A DNA stretch of 64,000 nt, taken from assembly GCA_030280995.1 (NCBI GenBank), contig JASXTE010000004.1, forward strand, positions 41,102,797-41,166,796. The letters run 5' to 3'. The stretch comes from Hemileia vastatrix (lineage: Eukaryota; Basidiomycota; Pucciniomycetes; Pucciniales; Zaghouaniaceae). The notes below the pieces were generated by a model. The model did no database searches and was not told the DNA's origin. It was given only the letters and a program-made list of their open reading frames with translations. Below are positions 10,419 to 22,094 of the stretch, in pieces (positions within the stretch are counted from its first letter, which is position 1; every line of letters begins with the position of its first letter). A program made the position numbers and the translations under genes.

Positions 10419-10724
10419 GTTATTATAAATGAAGATGAAAAGGAGCAGAAACAAGCAGATGAGATAGCGAGATGAAAAGGAGAAGAATCAAATAGATGAA
10501 ATGGGGAGAAATTCTGAGCGGATAGAATGAACAGGATGGGATGAGAATGGAAGTGCGCAGCAAGGCAGAAGGCTGGGATATCCAGAAAGTTGTCCAAGAT
10601 GTGGTTATCAAATATTGAGGATAAAAATGTCAGATAAGAGGTGAACATTGACACGTAAAGTGTCTAATAACCCAATTATTAGCAAAAATAATTGCGGAAG
10701 ATAATTGGGGTATGCAGATTATTT
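10419..10724. other. H1 right subterminal region / promoter of the Myb-like gene
   Basis: Upstream of the Myb-like gene (minus strand). No reading frame supported. Contains AATTGCGGAAG and further AT-rich copies of the terminal GCAATTA motif. Confidence 0.4.
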
Positions 10725-10747
10725 TCCGCAATTAATTTAATTGCGGA
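10725..10747. repeat. Subterminal palindrome at H1 right end
   Basis: Perfect inverted repeat TCCGCAATTAA-T-TTAATTGCGGA, overlapping the inner edge of the right TIR. H2 has the equivalent at 45477-45505 with core TCCGCACTTAA. Likely a transposase or Myb-like protein binding site. Confidence 0.8.
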
Positions 10748-10768
10748 TCGGTCAACATTGATACCCCC
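10738..10768 (-). repeat. H1 right terminal inverted repeat
   Basis: Reverse complement reads GGGGGTATCAATGTT then GATCCGCAATTA, matching the left end; flanked by TAA. Confidence 0.9.
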
Positions 10769-10771
10769 TAA

Positions 10772-12030
10772 TATATATATCCATCTTCAATTGATAGTTT
10801 ACCTTTTTCCAATTCATTTTTTTACTTTGGAGGCAAGGTTTTAATTAATGCACTCATGGAGGCATTTGTTGGATCATTAAGAATGGTAGATAGTTTAGAC
10901 AAATCTTTATCAGATGAATAATTTTCTAATATAGTTTGCATAAACTCTTCTTCTAAATCCACTATATAAATCCCAAATATATGTATAACCTCATTTGCAG
11001 TTACATAAGCTGGGTTGTCAGCATCATTTGGCAAAGGACTTCTGGATAATAAATCCACATTAGAATGCAATGTTCCTGCTCTGTGAGTGATTGTCATTCT
11101 TCCTCTGTACTCTTGTACAGCTAGTTGCCATCTAAACATGTGCCTATAAGGTTTTTTCATGTATAGTAATTATTTTACTGCACTGCAATCTGTTATAAGT
11201 TCAAACTTCTGTTCTTCCAGATATTAATGAAGCTTCTCCAAAGCCCACACCATGGCTTAACATTCTAGCTGTGTGGAACCATACTTTAATTCAGTTTTTC
11301 TTAAGGTTCTGGATATATAACAGATAACTACTTCAGATAATTTTCCATTTATTATCTGTTTCTGCTGTAAATCAGCACCTAAACCTATGAAGCTTGCGTC
11401 AGTGTACAAGATAAAAGGTAGGGTGAAATCTGGCAGTCCCGAAATTGGAGCTGTCATTAAACATTCCTTTAATTTATTAAAGGCTTGTTTTCTTTCATTA
11501 TTCCAAATGAAAGCCTCATTTTTCCTGATTAATGTTGTTAAAGGAGCTGCAATAGATTGGTAATTTTTAATATATTGTCTATAATATCCACACATACCCA
11601 AAAAACTTTGAATTTCTTTTACATTTTTAGGTATAACAATGTTTTTAATTGCTGCCACCTTATTTTGGTCAACACAAATTTGTAATCCAGATACAACATG
11701 TCCAAGTACTTTCAAGGATTGAAATCCACATTTACATTTCTTAAATGCAATTGTCATATTAATTTCATCCATTCTTTGAAATACTCTTTTCAGGTGATTT
11801 AAATGTTCATCATATGTTTTTGAAAACACTATGATGTCATCAATATAGACCAATAGCCATCCTTCAACCATTTCATGATGAAAAACACTATCCATCAATT
11901 TTTGGAAGACTGAAGGCGCATTCTTTGGGCCATATGGCATTCTCACATACTTATATATACCCATATGTGTGGTTATTAATAAGTAATTTTGAGAATCTCT
12001 TTCCACAGGAATCTGGTGGTAACCTTTGCT
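10772..12030 (-). pseudogene. A1 RT (C-terminal half) and RNase H, broken
   Basis: Middle pol of A1. 12006-11257 is open and holds KGYHQIPVE, YKYVRMPYGPKNAPSVFQ, the catalytic VYIDDIIVFSK, the thumb (LGHVVSGLQICVDQNK, SFLGMCGYYRQYIKNY) and the start of RNase H (LYTDASFIGLG). Stops lie at 12028-12030 (TGA within CLD*SKGYHQ, a Gly codon in relatives) and just below 11257 (QLEC*). Two further stops occur before 11160-10822, which contains the RNase H end HMFRWQLAVQEYRGRMTI and the linker with LIKTLPPK. The reading continues in the integrase at 5280 once H1 is removed. Confidence 0.9.
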
Positions 12031-13481
12031 TCAATCCAGACAGGAAATATATTTTGCTCCTTGTAAAGTAGCATGGATAGAAGCTATCCTTGGTAGAGGG
12101 TAAATATCATCTACAGTGTATGTATTCAGAGCTCTATAATCACCGCATAATCTTGCCTTATCTTTTTCATAAGAGATTAATACTGGTGAAATAACACAAT
12201 ACTTAGGTGTTGTGTTTACATTTTCAACGATACCCATTTCCAACAACATTTTTATATTGTCTTCAATATCTTTCCTTTTTGCAGGAGATTCTGGGTAAGG
12301 TTTCTTTTTTAGGCTGCCAGGAATATTATCCAAATCACAGCTTAGAGAGATTTTTATCTCATGGTCTTTGACTAATCCTAGTTCATTTGAACCATGAGCA
12401 AATGCCATAGGATATGATTTAATCAATCTCAAAATATTTCCTTCTTTAATTTTTGAGAGTTGAGGACTGAAAGAGGCCTTTTGGATTTCATTTTCCAATT
12501 CAATCACTTCATTGGTGGTTCTTCCACCTTGCAGTTGTTCTTCTCTAGGAGAAATGGCATACACTGAATTTTCAGAAAATATCTTGAATTTTCTCTTACC
12601 ATTCACTCCTATGGTGAAACAACTGTTTGCAGGATGTAGTTTAATGCCAAATTTTGTCAATAAATAATTGCCAATAATAAACCAATCACTACAATTATTA
12701 TTACCTATTACTACAAATTCACAAACTGCTCTTACATATCCATTATTATATTTAAAGAATACAGCAGTTTTGTATTTGCCAATTGGATTTAATATTAAAC
12801 CAAAACCTCTCCAGTTCTTTGTTTGAACAGGTTCTAGTTTTTCCTTATACTTACTGTCAAGTTTCATTAATGTATTAATAGAAACTACACTACCTGCAGC
12901 CCCAGTGTCAAGAATGACATTAATTTCTCTTCCACATATAATAACAGGTGCTCTGATAGGTGTTATTTTGTAAGTATCATGAGTTACATCTTTAATTATT
13001 TCAGCTTCCTCAATGGAAGATAAAGATGTGTCTGTGTGAGGTATAGCATTATTCAGGAACATGATATCCTGTTCTAATACAACTATCACATTTTCATCAT
13101 CACTGTAAGATATGTTACTTTTTCAATCCTCACTGGATTCCACATTTTCATCTTCATGATTACTTGGTTTAGAATTCTGGGAGGTTTCAATAACATTTAT
13201 TCTCTTCTTACACGTGTGACCCTTAACCCAAGGTTCATTACATTTGTAACAAGTGTTATTTTCTTGTCTCTTAGGGACAAGGGGAGCTGAAGGTTTTTTC
13301 TTCTCCACTGGTAACTTACTTGTAGTAGGTTTTACCACGTCAACACTTTGTCTGTAATTACTATACTTGGTTTCATACTTGTGGTTTAAAAATATCTCAT
13401 TGCATATATTAATGAATCCAGAGGTATCTCTGATGGTTTAAGTTCTAGCTACAATAATGTCTCTAACTGATATAGGCAACT
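12031..13481 (-). pseudogene. A1 gag end, zinc knuckle, protease and RT N-terminus
   Basis: Continuation of A1 gag after the solo LTR. Near 13481-13430 the frame reads PISVRDIIVART with a stop, then a nucleocapsid segment 13338-13123 with CYKCNEPWVKGHTC and basic flanks, and a stop after ENVESSED. 13089-12031 is open: aspartic protease with LDTGAAGSVVS, a conserved block around NWRGFG and GNYLLTKFGIKL, a linker, then the RT fingers (KKPYPESP, CVISPVLISYEKDKARLCGDYRALN). It ends at TGA 12028-12030. Order and spacing equal those of element B. Confidence 0.9.
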
Positions 13482-14607
13482 TGTCGGTCAGTCGTCTAGA
13501 AGAGATAAGAGAAGAGGGAAGAAAAGAGAGGAGGACAAGAAGGAAATAGTAATTTAGAAATAAAAGAAATAAAAAACAAATGAAATTATTTAATTTATTT
13601 GAGAGAAAGCAACAACGAGTGATTTGAGAGGTGACACCAAATTGGTTTTATTAATATTAATATTATTTAAGTAAGAGTTCTGTGCGGTAAAGACTATGAT
13701 TACTATCAGACTTATGGCAACCTTTTAATTGTTATTTAGAATTTTTAATTAGAATTTAATACTAATAAAAATAATAATAAGCGTAATAAAATTATCTTTA
13801 AATTGTCGAGTGTGTAATAAGTGATGAGGCTACAGGGGATTATCCAAGGCCCTTTTATAGGCAATGGGTCCTCTGAAGCGCCACTATATTTGTAAATACA
13901 ATAATTATAATAGGATAAAACAAGTATATCAAAGAGTTAGTGAAACATAACAATGTAGAGAAAAATATGAAACAAATAATTAAAAACCCCAATTAAGAAT
14001 CCAATTTTCCCGTCATTAATTCCCAAATCAGTAAGTAAAAATAGTGAATAACTAAACAAGCCTGGAAAATAGGAACTATGAGAAAAATCATTCAAAACAG
14101 ATGGTACAGTCTGATTTAAGGATTTTTAAGTGAAACAAAAAATATTCTGACGCAAAAAATATGTAATTTATTTCAATTCAGTATTAATTAGTTTTTCCTG
14201 ACACAATTATAGGTCAAAAGAAACGTCATTATTTATTGTTTAATATTATGAAAAATGATATTTAATATATAAATATAATTAATTAATTTAATTATATTAT
14301 AAGTAAATTTTAAACTTATAATTATAATATATGTTTTTAATTAATTAAATATAAATTTATAATTATTAAATACATAAAAAATGCGCCATTATTTGTAGAA
14401 CATAATATATTATGTTAAATTTAAATGTATATAAAATTTATATAACCAATAAAATTAATATAACACTTATATGTAATAAAATACTTATATAATTTTATTA
14501 TGGAATAAAATATTAATTTATATACATTAAATACAATTCTTACCCCCTCTTTCAGGTCTTATAAGTTACATATCATTTACTGGACTCCTGGAATAGCCTG
14601 GCTGACA
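13482..14607 (-). mobile_element. Solo LTR, family B, in A1 gag (TSD CAACT)
   Basis: 1126-bp LTR between perfect 5-bp duplicates CAACT (13477-13481 and 14608-14612). Plus-strand ends are TGTCGGTCAG and GGCTGACA; sense orientation is minus. It contains TATAAAAGG on the minus strand near 13850-13860. It matches 56146-57257 (3' LTR of element B) and 23255-24494. The gag frame of A1 runs into it (IIYKL then LTR sequence) and resumes beyond it. Confidence 0.95.
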
Positions 14608-14612
14608 CAACT

Positions 14613-15885
14613 TGTATATTATTTTTTCTTTCCACTCTTCATAATCCATTTTTGGATCCATAGCTTTCATGATTCTTATTAAATTTATTAAGAAGACCAT
14701 GGGTTTATCTCCAGAATTTGGATTATATCTTGTTTTTTCATACAATCTTTGTTGAGTGATTCTAAATTTTGGGCCACCAAATTTCCTTTCAATTAGTGCC
14801 TTCCATTCATTCCAGGAGTAATTAATTCCCTCACTCAATACAGATTCAAACCATAATAAGGCCACATCTGTAAATAAAGATATTAACTTTGAAGTAATTT
14901 CTTCATCAGGTAATTTGTATGAAAATTTTAAGTTATCAATTCTTTGTATGAATTGTTGCCAATAAGATTTTGAATCCCCATCAAAAGAAGGGTACTGATC
15001 TAACTTAGTCCAGTTCTTTTGGTTAGTTTTTGCTTCCTTAACCTGAGGAATATTGAGTAATTCACTTACTTTATATAGATGATCATTTATTTCATCTTTT
15101 ACTGATTTTATATTCTCAGAGCCCATGACACTACGCTCATGTTCAATCATTGGTTTATCATCAGAGTGTTTCATGAAAACTGGTACTCTTTCTACATAAG
15201 AGGTATTATCTTTTATTTTTTCAGTATTTTTCAAAATGTTAGCTACTTCAATTTCTACTCTTTGTAACCTATCTTTTATTACAGGTACATGAGTCAAGGT
15301 ATCATTTACATTTGAAAAAGACAATTTCACATGTCCCTCTATGGTGGCCATAATATTCTGAGAATGTTCTAATTTATTTTCTAAATTTATAATCTCAGAG
15401 TTTAATCTTTTGTTTTCATTGATTAATTCATTATTTGAATTCTCAATAATTTTTAACCTATTGGCTGTTGTACTCAATGATTGTGTGAGGTTTAATAATA
15501 CACTTTCTGTATTATTGTTGGACTCTCTAGATAATTCTTCAATTTTTACAATTCTTAATAATAATTTACTAATTATTTTTGATTCCATTGGATTTTATTT
15601 TAGAAAATATTCAATTTTGTCTGTGTTCAATTCAGAAGACTTATCATCAGGGTCAAGATTTAATTCATTTGATTCCATTTTTACATTAATAGTATTTTCC
15701 TGGTGGTCAATAAAACTATGTACATTGTCCTCATTGAAAGACAAGTCTAACATGTTATTTTTAAATGAATAATTTTTTAAATCCTTCTCAATTATATCTA
15801 ATACCTCTCTATCAATTTTATTACCTATAAGTAATTCATTGTTAGGATTATATAATTGATCCTGAGAAGATGGATGACTTACCAC
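14613..15885 (-). pseudogene. A1 gag (N-terminal and capsid part)
   Basis: Minus-strand frame 15885-15595 (VSHPSSQDQLYNPN, acidic) ends in a stop, then 15588-14613 continues: a long coiled coil (NRLKIIENSNNELINENKRL), a linker, and the retrotransposon gag domain with QYPSFDGDSKSYWQQFIQR, LISLFTDVALLWFESVL and MDPKMDYEEWKEKIIYKL, where the solo LTR interrupts. The gag frame overlaps the accessory frame at 15879-16360; in A1 the upstream gag frame is closed by a TAG where A0 has CAG. Gag packages element RNA into particles. Confidence 0.85.
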
Positions 15886-16360
15886 GGTCTTATTCCATTT
15901 CCCCTACCTCTCCTTGGCTTTCCCCTGTAAGGGTGACTGCTGGAGCCCTGTTGTTGAGGGTTGTTGTAGTTTTGGGCGTACCAATCCCATTTCCATTTGC
16001 TTACTGTAATTTTTTGGTCCTCCTCTTGGGCTGGAGGTGTTTCTATGGAATTGTTGGGTGCCACTGTTGGTGGTTGAGTCTTTATGTCCACTAGAGCTTT
16101 GTTGACTTCTAGGAAACCCTGAGCTTCTCTTTTCTCCAGATTGTTTATCTGGTCCACTATATTGTTTACCCTTATTGTCAAGGTGTTCAGTAGGGTGGAG
16201 AGGGAGTGAATTTGTTCTTGTAAGGTATTTTTTGTTTTCTTTATTGATACCTGTTTTAAAGCTTTTCCCTTTCCTCCAGAGACATTGGTGGAGTGATGGT
16301 GTTTATGGGGGACTCCTGGCCCTTAATTTGAATGTCCTGTACCAGGTTTCTCAGCTCTAG
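15879..16360 (-). pseudogene. A1 accessory frame (ORF0) upstream of and overlapping gag
   Basis: Small protein of unknown function conserved in A0 (19391-19870) and element B (62795-63364). In A1 it is open from about 16350 with a one-base shift near its N-terminus. Order: a leucine-rich coiled coil (TLQEQIHSLSTLLNTLTIRV), a Pro/Thr linker, the motif SKWKWDWYAQNYNN, a Gln/Ser/His-Pro-Tyr patch, an RG-rich end (GKPRRGRG) and terminal PW followed by stop. The stop lies in TGGTAAGT, where the gag frame continues one frame over; TGGTAAGT is also a splice-donor consensus. No known domain recognised. Confidence 0.55.
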
Positions 16361-17000
16361 GTCTTAAGCTATAAGGTTTTGCCTTATTACTTACAATGTC
16401 ATTGTTATCACACATATTTACGTGGAATTTAAAGAATTGAAAATTTAGTTATGAAAACTTCAAAATGAGTTTTATCAGTATTTATCAATACCACTGAAGA
16501 CAATTTTATTGCTTACTTATTGGTATTAAGTGATTTGATAAGTGCCAAAAGTCAAATGTGCTTTTATGTGGTCACTTGATATAACTGGTCTACAATATGT
16601 AGCCGTGTTTTTATATTTAAAAGAAAACAACTATCAGTAAGATTCCTTCTAAATATTTAATGAATTTTACAAAACAATAAAAAGAAAAGATTAAGAATCC
16701 TGTTAAAATAAAACAATTAATCAGTTTAATTGGTTTATTATCTGCAAAGATCACAAATTTAATTGGTCTATTGACAGACTCCCACTAACAAAAATTTTAC
16801 GTTAAATTAGTGGTAAAATTGTTGATTCAATATCACAATTTTATTATATAACAGGGCTTCTTTTTCTGAAATCACTATATAAGTGACCCCAACCTGTTGT
16901 AATTATCCAAATATTTCTATAGGGATATTATTTACGTGTACCTTCTTTGAAAATTTCACTTACTGGATTATAACAGAATTCTTGAGGAAAGGCCCCCAAT
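16361..17000 (-). other. A1 untranslated leader and primer-binding region
   Basis: No coding signal. Directly next to the 5' LTR, the minus strand reads CTGACA then ATTGGGGGCCTTTCCTC, the position of the primer-binding site; the same sequence adjoins the A0 LTR at 20588-20605. I cannot assign the primer tRNA. Confidence 0.6.
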
Positions 17001-18503
17001 TGTCAGACTAAGATCAACTAAATGGACTTGAACTAGCTTGAAAAGTCTTTTTCTAGAAGATTTAAATGGTCCTATATGAATACTGTAGTATAAATCCAAC
17101 AAATACTAAAATATAATTCAGAATAAAGGTTTCAGTAATATAATTCTCACTATTCTTATATGTGGCTTACAATCTTTTTAGTTGGTAGAAAAATAGATTT
17201 AATAATTTCAGATACTATTCAAAAGTCTTATATAAGTACTAATTGAGTTGTATTGTAATTTGTTTGGTTATATTGGTTAAATTGAAGTGATAAAGAATGT
17301 AGAAAACAAGACCTAAAAACCTCCTCCTTTTATACACACTGAGTTCCCCAATAAATCCCTTGATATACCATCCAATACACAGTTAATGAAGCCTCAAACA
17401 ACTAATAGACCTGCCCATCAACATCCCTAGTGACCCATTACATAATTAGACAAGTAACAACCTCCAAAATCTTATTAATAATAAGGGAAATCCATCAAAA
17501 TTAAAGAAAAGACAAAAAGAGAGTATATGCATATAAAACAATGATATAAAAGACTAAAGGAGACTTTTTAAGGTTAATAATAGCTTAATAATAAGTTTAA
17601 CCTACTGTAGAAATGGAGGGGCTAATCCTGACATTATACTATGTGAAATTCCCATCCAAAAATGACCAATATTGACTGAGAAACCACCTAGAAACTTAAA
17701 AAAGAGCGTGAGATGTGGGGTAACTACATGCAGTCCTTGGAAGGCGCTTGCACGGGTAAATCCTTGACTAAAATTAGGCGAATTTAAGCGTGGTGATGAA
17801 ATAAAATGCAAAGAGTGAGGTTATTAATGAAATTAGTGCATATAAACAAGGTCAATGCACTATTAATTAAGCTAGGACACTAAATAAGCGCCTGTCGCCT
17901 ATTTTAGTGTGTTTCCCCACAGTGGGCGTAGAATGTGGGGTAATTATAGTGTGAAAAAGCTAACTTTGCTAAAAATGAAGCTATTCACACAGGAAAAAAG
18001 CAGGCAGTATGTGGCTAGTACACAGAAGCCATTTCTGGCATAAAAAAACACCAAATTTTAAAAGTGTTATTTTTATGCATTTAAATAGCCAAATCAATAG
18101 TCCTAAATGAGCCCAATTGATCTGTTAAAGCACATTTTTGATATTCTCAATTTTATAGTGCATATAGTCAACTTTTAAGTGAAATAAAGCACATTTCTTG
18201 TTTTTTGCGTAAAACAATGAATATAACAGCTTTAAGTGTACTTAAATGTTATGTAGCCTTATACTTAAGGCTCTTGAGATTACCCTAACATATTCCAACT
18301 TAATATTAAGTACATAAGACCTATAAAAGGTGGATATATGCGTGTATATAAGGTGTTATAATGGCATTTTTTTGTGTATTATTATTATTTTTACTTATGT
18401 ATACTGTTTGTGTACTTTTATTTATTGTTCCCATGTATAGTTCATGTGTTTAACATAACTTATAAGCACTTTTTACTCAGTCCTGGGTATATAAAGGCTG
18501 AAA
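17001..18503 (-). repeat. A1 5' LTR (family A)
   Basis: 1503 bp, plus-strand ends TGTCAGACTA and GGCTGAAA (last bases mutated from CTGACA). Nearly identical to 2299-3799. On the minus strand TATAAAAGGAGG lies near 17322-17335, the likely promoter. Confidence 0.95.
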
Positions 18504-18508
18504 GTACT

Positions 18509-19510
18509 GGTCCAACTTAAGCCAGTTCTTTTGGCTAGTTTTTGCTTCCCTAATCTGAGGAATATTAAGTAATTCACTTACTTTAGAAAGATGATAATTA
18601 ATTTCATCTTTTACTGATTTTAAGCTCTCAGATTCCATGACACTATGTTCATGTTCAATCATTTTTTTATCATCTGAGTGTTTTATGAAAACTGGTACTC
18701 TTTCTACATAAGAGGTATTATCTTTTACTTTCTCAGTATTTTTCAAAATGTTTTCTACTTCAGTTTCTACTCTTTGTAACCTATCTTTTATTACAGGCAC
18801 ATGAGTCAAGGTATCATTTACATTTGAAAAAGACAATTTTACACATCCCTCTCTGGTAGCCATAAAATCCTGAAAGTGTTCTAATTTAGTTTCTAAACTT
18901 CTAATCTCAGAGTTCAATCTTTTATTTTCATTGGTTAATTCATTATTTGAATTCTCAATAATTTTAAACCTATTGGCTGTTGTACTCAATGATTGTGTGA
19001 GTGTTAATAATACACTTTCTGTATTATTTTTTGACTCTTTAGAGAACTCTTCCTATTTTTCAATTCTCAATAATAATTTACTTATTATCTTTGATTCCAT
19101 TGGATTTTCTTTTAAAAAATATTCAATTTTTTCCGTGTCTAACTCAGAAGACTCATCATCAGGTTCAAAATTTAATTCATTTGGTTCCAATTTTATATTA
19201 ATAGCATTATCCTGGTGATCAATAAAACTATTTACATTGTCCTCATTTAAAGACAAGTTTAACATATTATTATTAAATAAATAATTCTTTAGATCCTCAT
19301 CAATTATATCTAACAATTACTTATCAATCTCATTACCTATAAGTAATTCATTGTTAGGATGATATAATTGATCATGAGAAGATGGATGACTTACCAAGGT
19401 CTTGTCCCACTTCCCCTGCCTCTCCTTGCCTTTCCCCTGTAAGGGTGATTGCTGGAGCCCTGCTGTTGAAGAGAGTTGTTGTAATTTTGGGCGTACCAAT
19501 CCCACTTCCA
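18509..19510 (-). pseudogene. A0 gag N-terminal part
   Basis: Minus-strand gag of the outer element, over 90 percent similar by eye to A1 gag. Segments: MEVGLVRPKLQQ (overlap with the accessory frame), VSHPSSHDQLYHPN, an acidic stretch, then the coiled coil (NRFKIIENSNNELTNENKRL) and a linker ending KNWLKLDQY, where A1 inserted. Stops occur near 19315 and 19055. The capsid domain resumes at 2293. Confidence 0.87.
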
Positions 19511-19870
19511 TTTGCTGACTGTAATTTTTTTGTCCTCCTCTTGGACTGGAGGTGTTGCTATGGAATTGCTTGGTGCCACTGTTTGTGGTTGAGCCTTTAT
19601 ATCCACTAGAGCCTTGTTAACTTCTACGAAACCCTGTGCTTCCCTTTTCTATAGATTGTTTATTTGTTCTACAATGTTGTTGACTCTTATGGTGAGGGTG
19701 TTCAGTAGGGTGAAGAGGAAGTGAATTCTCTCTTGTAATGTGTTTTTGGTTTTCTTTATTGATACTTGTTTTAAGAGTCGTTCCCTTTCATCCAAGACAT
19801 TGGTGAGGTGTTGTTTATGATGGGAGATTCCTGTCCCTTCATTTTAATGTCCTGAAACAGGTCTTTCAGC
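19391..19870 (-). pseudogene. A0 accessory frame (ORF0)
   Basis: Same small protein as in A1: coiled coil (LDERERLLKQVSIKKT, then NTLTIRVNNIVEQINNL with a TAG), SKWKWDWYAQNYNN, HPYRGKARRGRG and terminal RPW. It overlaps the gag frame for at least 120 bases, and here both frames are open across the overlap. Confidence 0.55.
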
Positions 19871-20605
19871 TCTAGGTCTTAAGTTATAAGGTTTTTCCTT
19901 ATTACTTACAATGTAATTTTTGTCACACATATTGTACATGGAATTTTTTTTTTAAAAATTGAAATTTAGATATGAAAACTTCAATTAAGGAGTTTTATCA
20001 GTATTTATCAATACCTGAAGACAATTATATTTCTTACTTATAGGTATGAAGTGAATTTCTAAGTGCCAAAAGTCAAATATGCTTTTATGTGGTCACTTGA
20101 TTTAACTGGTCTACAATATGTAGCCATGTTTTTATATTTAAAAAAGAAAATTTTTCAGTAAGATTATTTCTAAATATTAAATGAATTTTACAAACCAATA
20201 AAAAGGGATTAAGAGTCCTTTTAAAAGTGAAATTAATCAGTTTAATTGGCTATCATCTGCAAAGATCACAAATTTAATTGTTCTATTGAAAGACTCCCAC
20301 TAAGAACAATTTTATGTTAAATTAGTGGTAAAAAATTTTATCTGCAAAGATCACAAATTTAATTGTTCTATTGACAGACCCACTAATAACAATTATATAT
20401 TAAATTAGTGGTAAAATTGTTGATTAAATATCACAATTTTATTTTATAACAGGGCTTCTTTTTCTGAAATCACTATATAAGTGACCCCAACCTGTTGTAA
20501 TTATCAAAATATTTCTATAGGGATTTTATTTACTTGTAGCCTCTTTTTTGAATTTTTTACTTACTGGAAGATAACCAACAGAATTCTTGAGGAAAGGCCC
20601 CCAAT
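19871..20605 (-). other. A0 leader and primer-binding region
   Basis: No coding signal. A local duplication of about 100 bp (GCAAAGATCACAAATTTAATTG at 20258-20279 and 20343-20364) distinguishes it from the A1 leader. Confidence 0.6.
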
Positions 20606-22094
20606 TGCCAGGCTGAGGTCAAATTCAAAGATGTGAACTAGCTTGAATGTTCAGTTTTCTAAAAGATTTTAATGGTCCTATATGAATGCTGTAGTACAAA
20701 TCCAGTAAGAAAACTATAACTCAATATAAGGGTCTCAGTAATTCTAATCTTACTAATTATATATGGCTTACAATCTTTATAGTTGGTAGAAAAATAGATT
20801 TAATAAATTCAGATACTATTCAAAGACTTTATAAGTACTATTGATATGTATTGTAATTGTATTGATTATATGTTTAAATTGTAATGATAAAGAATGTCAA
20901 AAACAAGACCCAAAACCTCATTCTTTTATACACATTGAGTTCCCCAATCAATCCCTTGATTTACCAGTCCAATACACAGTTAATGACGCCTCAATCCAAA
21001 TAATAGACATGTCCATCAACATCCCTAGTGACCCATAACATAATTAGAAGAGTAACTACCGCCAAAGTCCTGAAATAATAGGGAAAATCCATTAGAATTA
21101 AAGAATAAGTAAAAAAGAGAGTATATGCGTATTATACATCAATATAAAAGACTAAAAAGGGAGAATTAAGGTTAGTAAGAGTTTAATAAGGAGGATTAAC
21201 TGTAGGAATTATGGGGCTTATCCTGACATTATACTATGTGAAATTCCTATTCAAAAATGACCAAAATTGACTGAGAAACCACCTAGAAACCCAAAAAAGG
21301 GCGTGAGATGTTGGGTAGCTACATGCAGTCCTTGGAAGGCGCTTGCACAGGTAAATCCTTGACTAATTTTAGGCAAATTTAAGTGTGGTAGTGAAATAAG
21401 GAGCCAAGAGTGAGGTTTTTAATGAAATTAGTGCATATAAAGAGGGTCAATGCATTATTAATTAAGCTAGGACACTAAATAAGTGCCTGTCGCCTATTTT
21501 AGTGTGTTTCCCACATTGAGCATAGAATGTGGGGTAAGTATAGTGTGAAAAAGCTAACTTTGCTTAAAATGAAGCTATTCACATGGGAAAAATGCAGACA
21601 GTATGTGGCCAGTACACAGAAGCCAATTTCTGGCATAAAAAACACCAAATTTGAAAAGTGTTATTTTTATGCATTTAAGTAGCCAAATCAATAGTCCTAA
21701 ATGAGACAAGTTGACCTGTCAAAGCGCATTTTTAATATTCTTAAATTTATAGCGCATATAATCAACTTTCAAGTGAAATAAAGCGCATTTCTTGTTTTTT
21801 GCATAAAAAAATGAAAATAACACCTTTAAGTATACTTAAAAATTATTTAGCCTTATAATTAAGGCTCTTAAGGTTCCGCTAGCATATTTCAACTTAATAT
21901 TAATAAATAAGACCTATAAAAGGTGGATATATGTGTGTATATAAGGTGTTATAATGGCATTTTTTGTGTATTATCATACTTTTACTTATGTATACTTTTT
22001 GTGTACTCTCATTTATTGTTCCCATTTATAGTTCATGTGTTTAAAATAACTTATAAGTACTTTTTACTCAGTCGTGGGGATATACAGTCTGACA
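20606..22094 (-). repeat. A0 5' LTR (family A)
   Basis: 1489 bp, plus-strand ends TGCCAGGCTG and AGTCTGACA. More diverged from the A1 LTRs than those are from each other, fitting an older outer element. Outer flank is GAAAT. Confidence 0.93.

Larger units (their letters stand above)
5284..10768. mobile_element. PIF/Harbinger-type DNA transposon H1 inserted in A1 pol
   Basis: 5485-bp element bounded by GGGGGTATCAATGTT on the left and its reverse complement on the right. It splits A1 pol between the RNase H tail and the integrase; comparison with the uninterrupted element B shows about 70 bp of pol sequence also missing or diverged at the site. The flanks are TTA on the left and TAA on the right: compatible with the TWA target of PIF/Harbinger, but not an exact duplicate. 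Cargo in order: truncated transposase (+), Tet-like 2OG-Fe(II) dioxygenase (+), tandem repeat array, convergent Myb/SANT-like gene (-). H2 at 40154-45523 has the same layout with diverged sequence. Confidence 0.9.
2299..18503 (-). mobile_element. Ty3/gypsy element A1 (family A), flanked by TSD GTACT
   Basis: Complete element on the minus strand: 5' LTR 17001-18503, internal region, 3' LTR 2299-3799. The five bases GTACT at 2294-2298 and 18504-18508 are a perfect target-site duplication, and the gag sequence of A0 is continuous across them. The two LTRs (1501 and 1503 bp) differ at only a few percent of positions by eye, so insertion is fairly recent. The internal region is broken by Harbinger element H1 (5284-10768) and a family-B solo LTR (13482-14607); without these it would be about 9.6 kb. 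Stops in gag, RT and RNase H make it dead. Confidence 0.93.
1..22094 (-). mobile_element. Outer Ty3/gypsy element A0 (family A), split by nested insertions, runs off the left edge
   Basis: On the minus strand this footprint reads 5' LTR (20606-22094), leader, accessory frame, gag (to 18509), the whole inserted element A1 (2299-18503), then gag, protease and reverse transcriptase from 2293 down to base 1. The two gag halves join at the A1 target site, which is duplicated as GTACT on both sides of A1. The distal pol, polypurine tract and 3' LTR lie beyond the left edge. The five bases outside the 5' LTR are GAAAT; the matching TSD would be outside the window. Several stops and frameshifts make it non-functional. 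Confidence 0.9.

Noticed and set aside
17602..17811. 69-codon frame inside an LTR
   Set aside because: Lies in the A-type LTR without conservation of the frame in the other copies.
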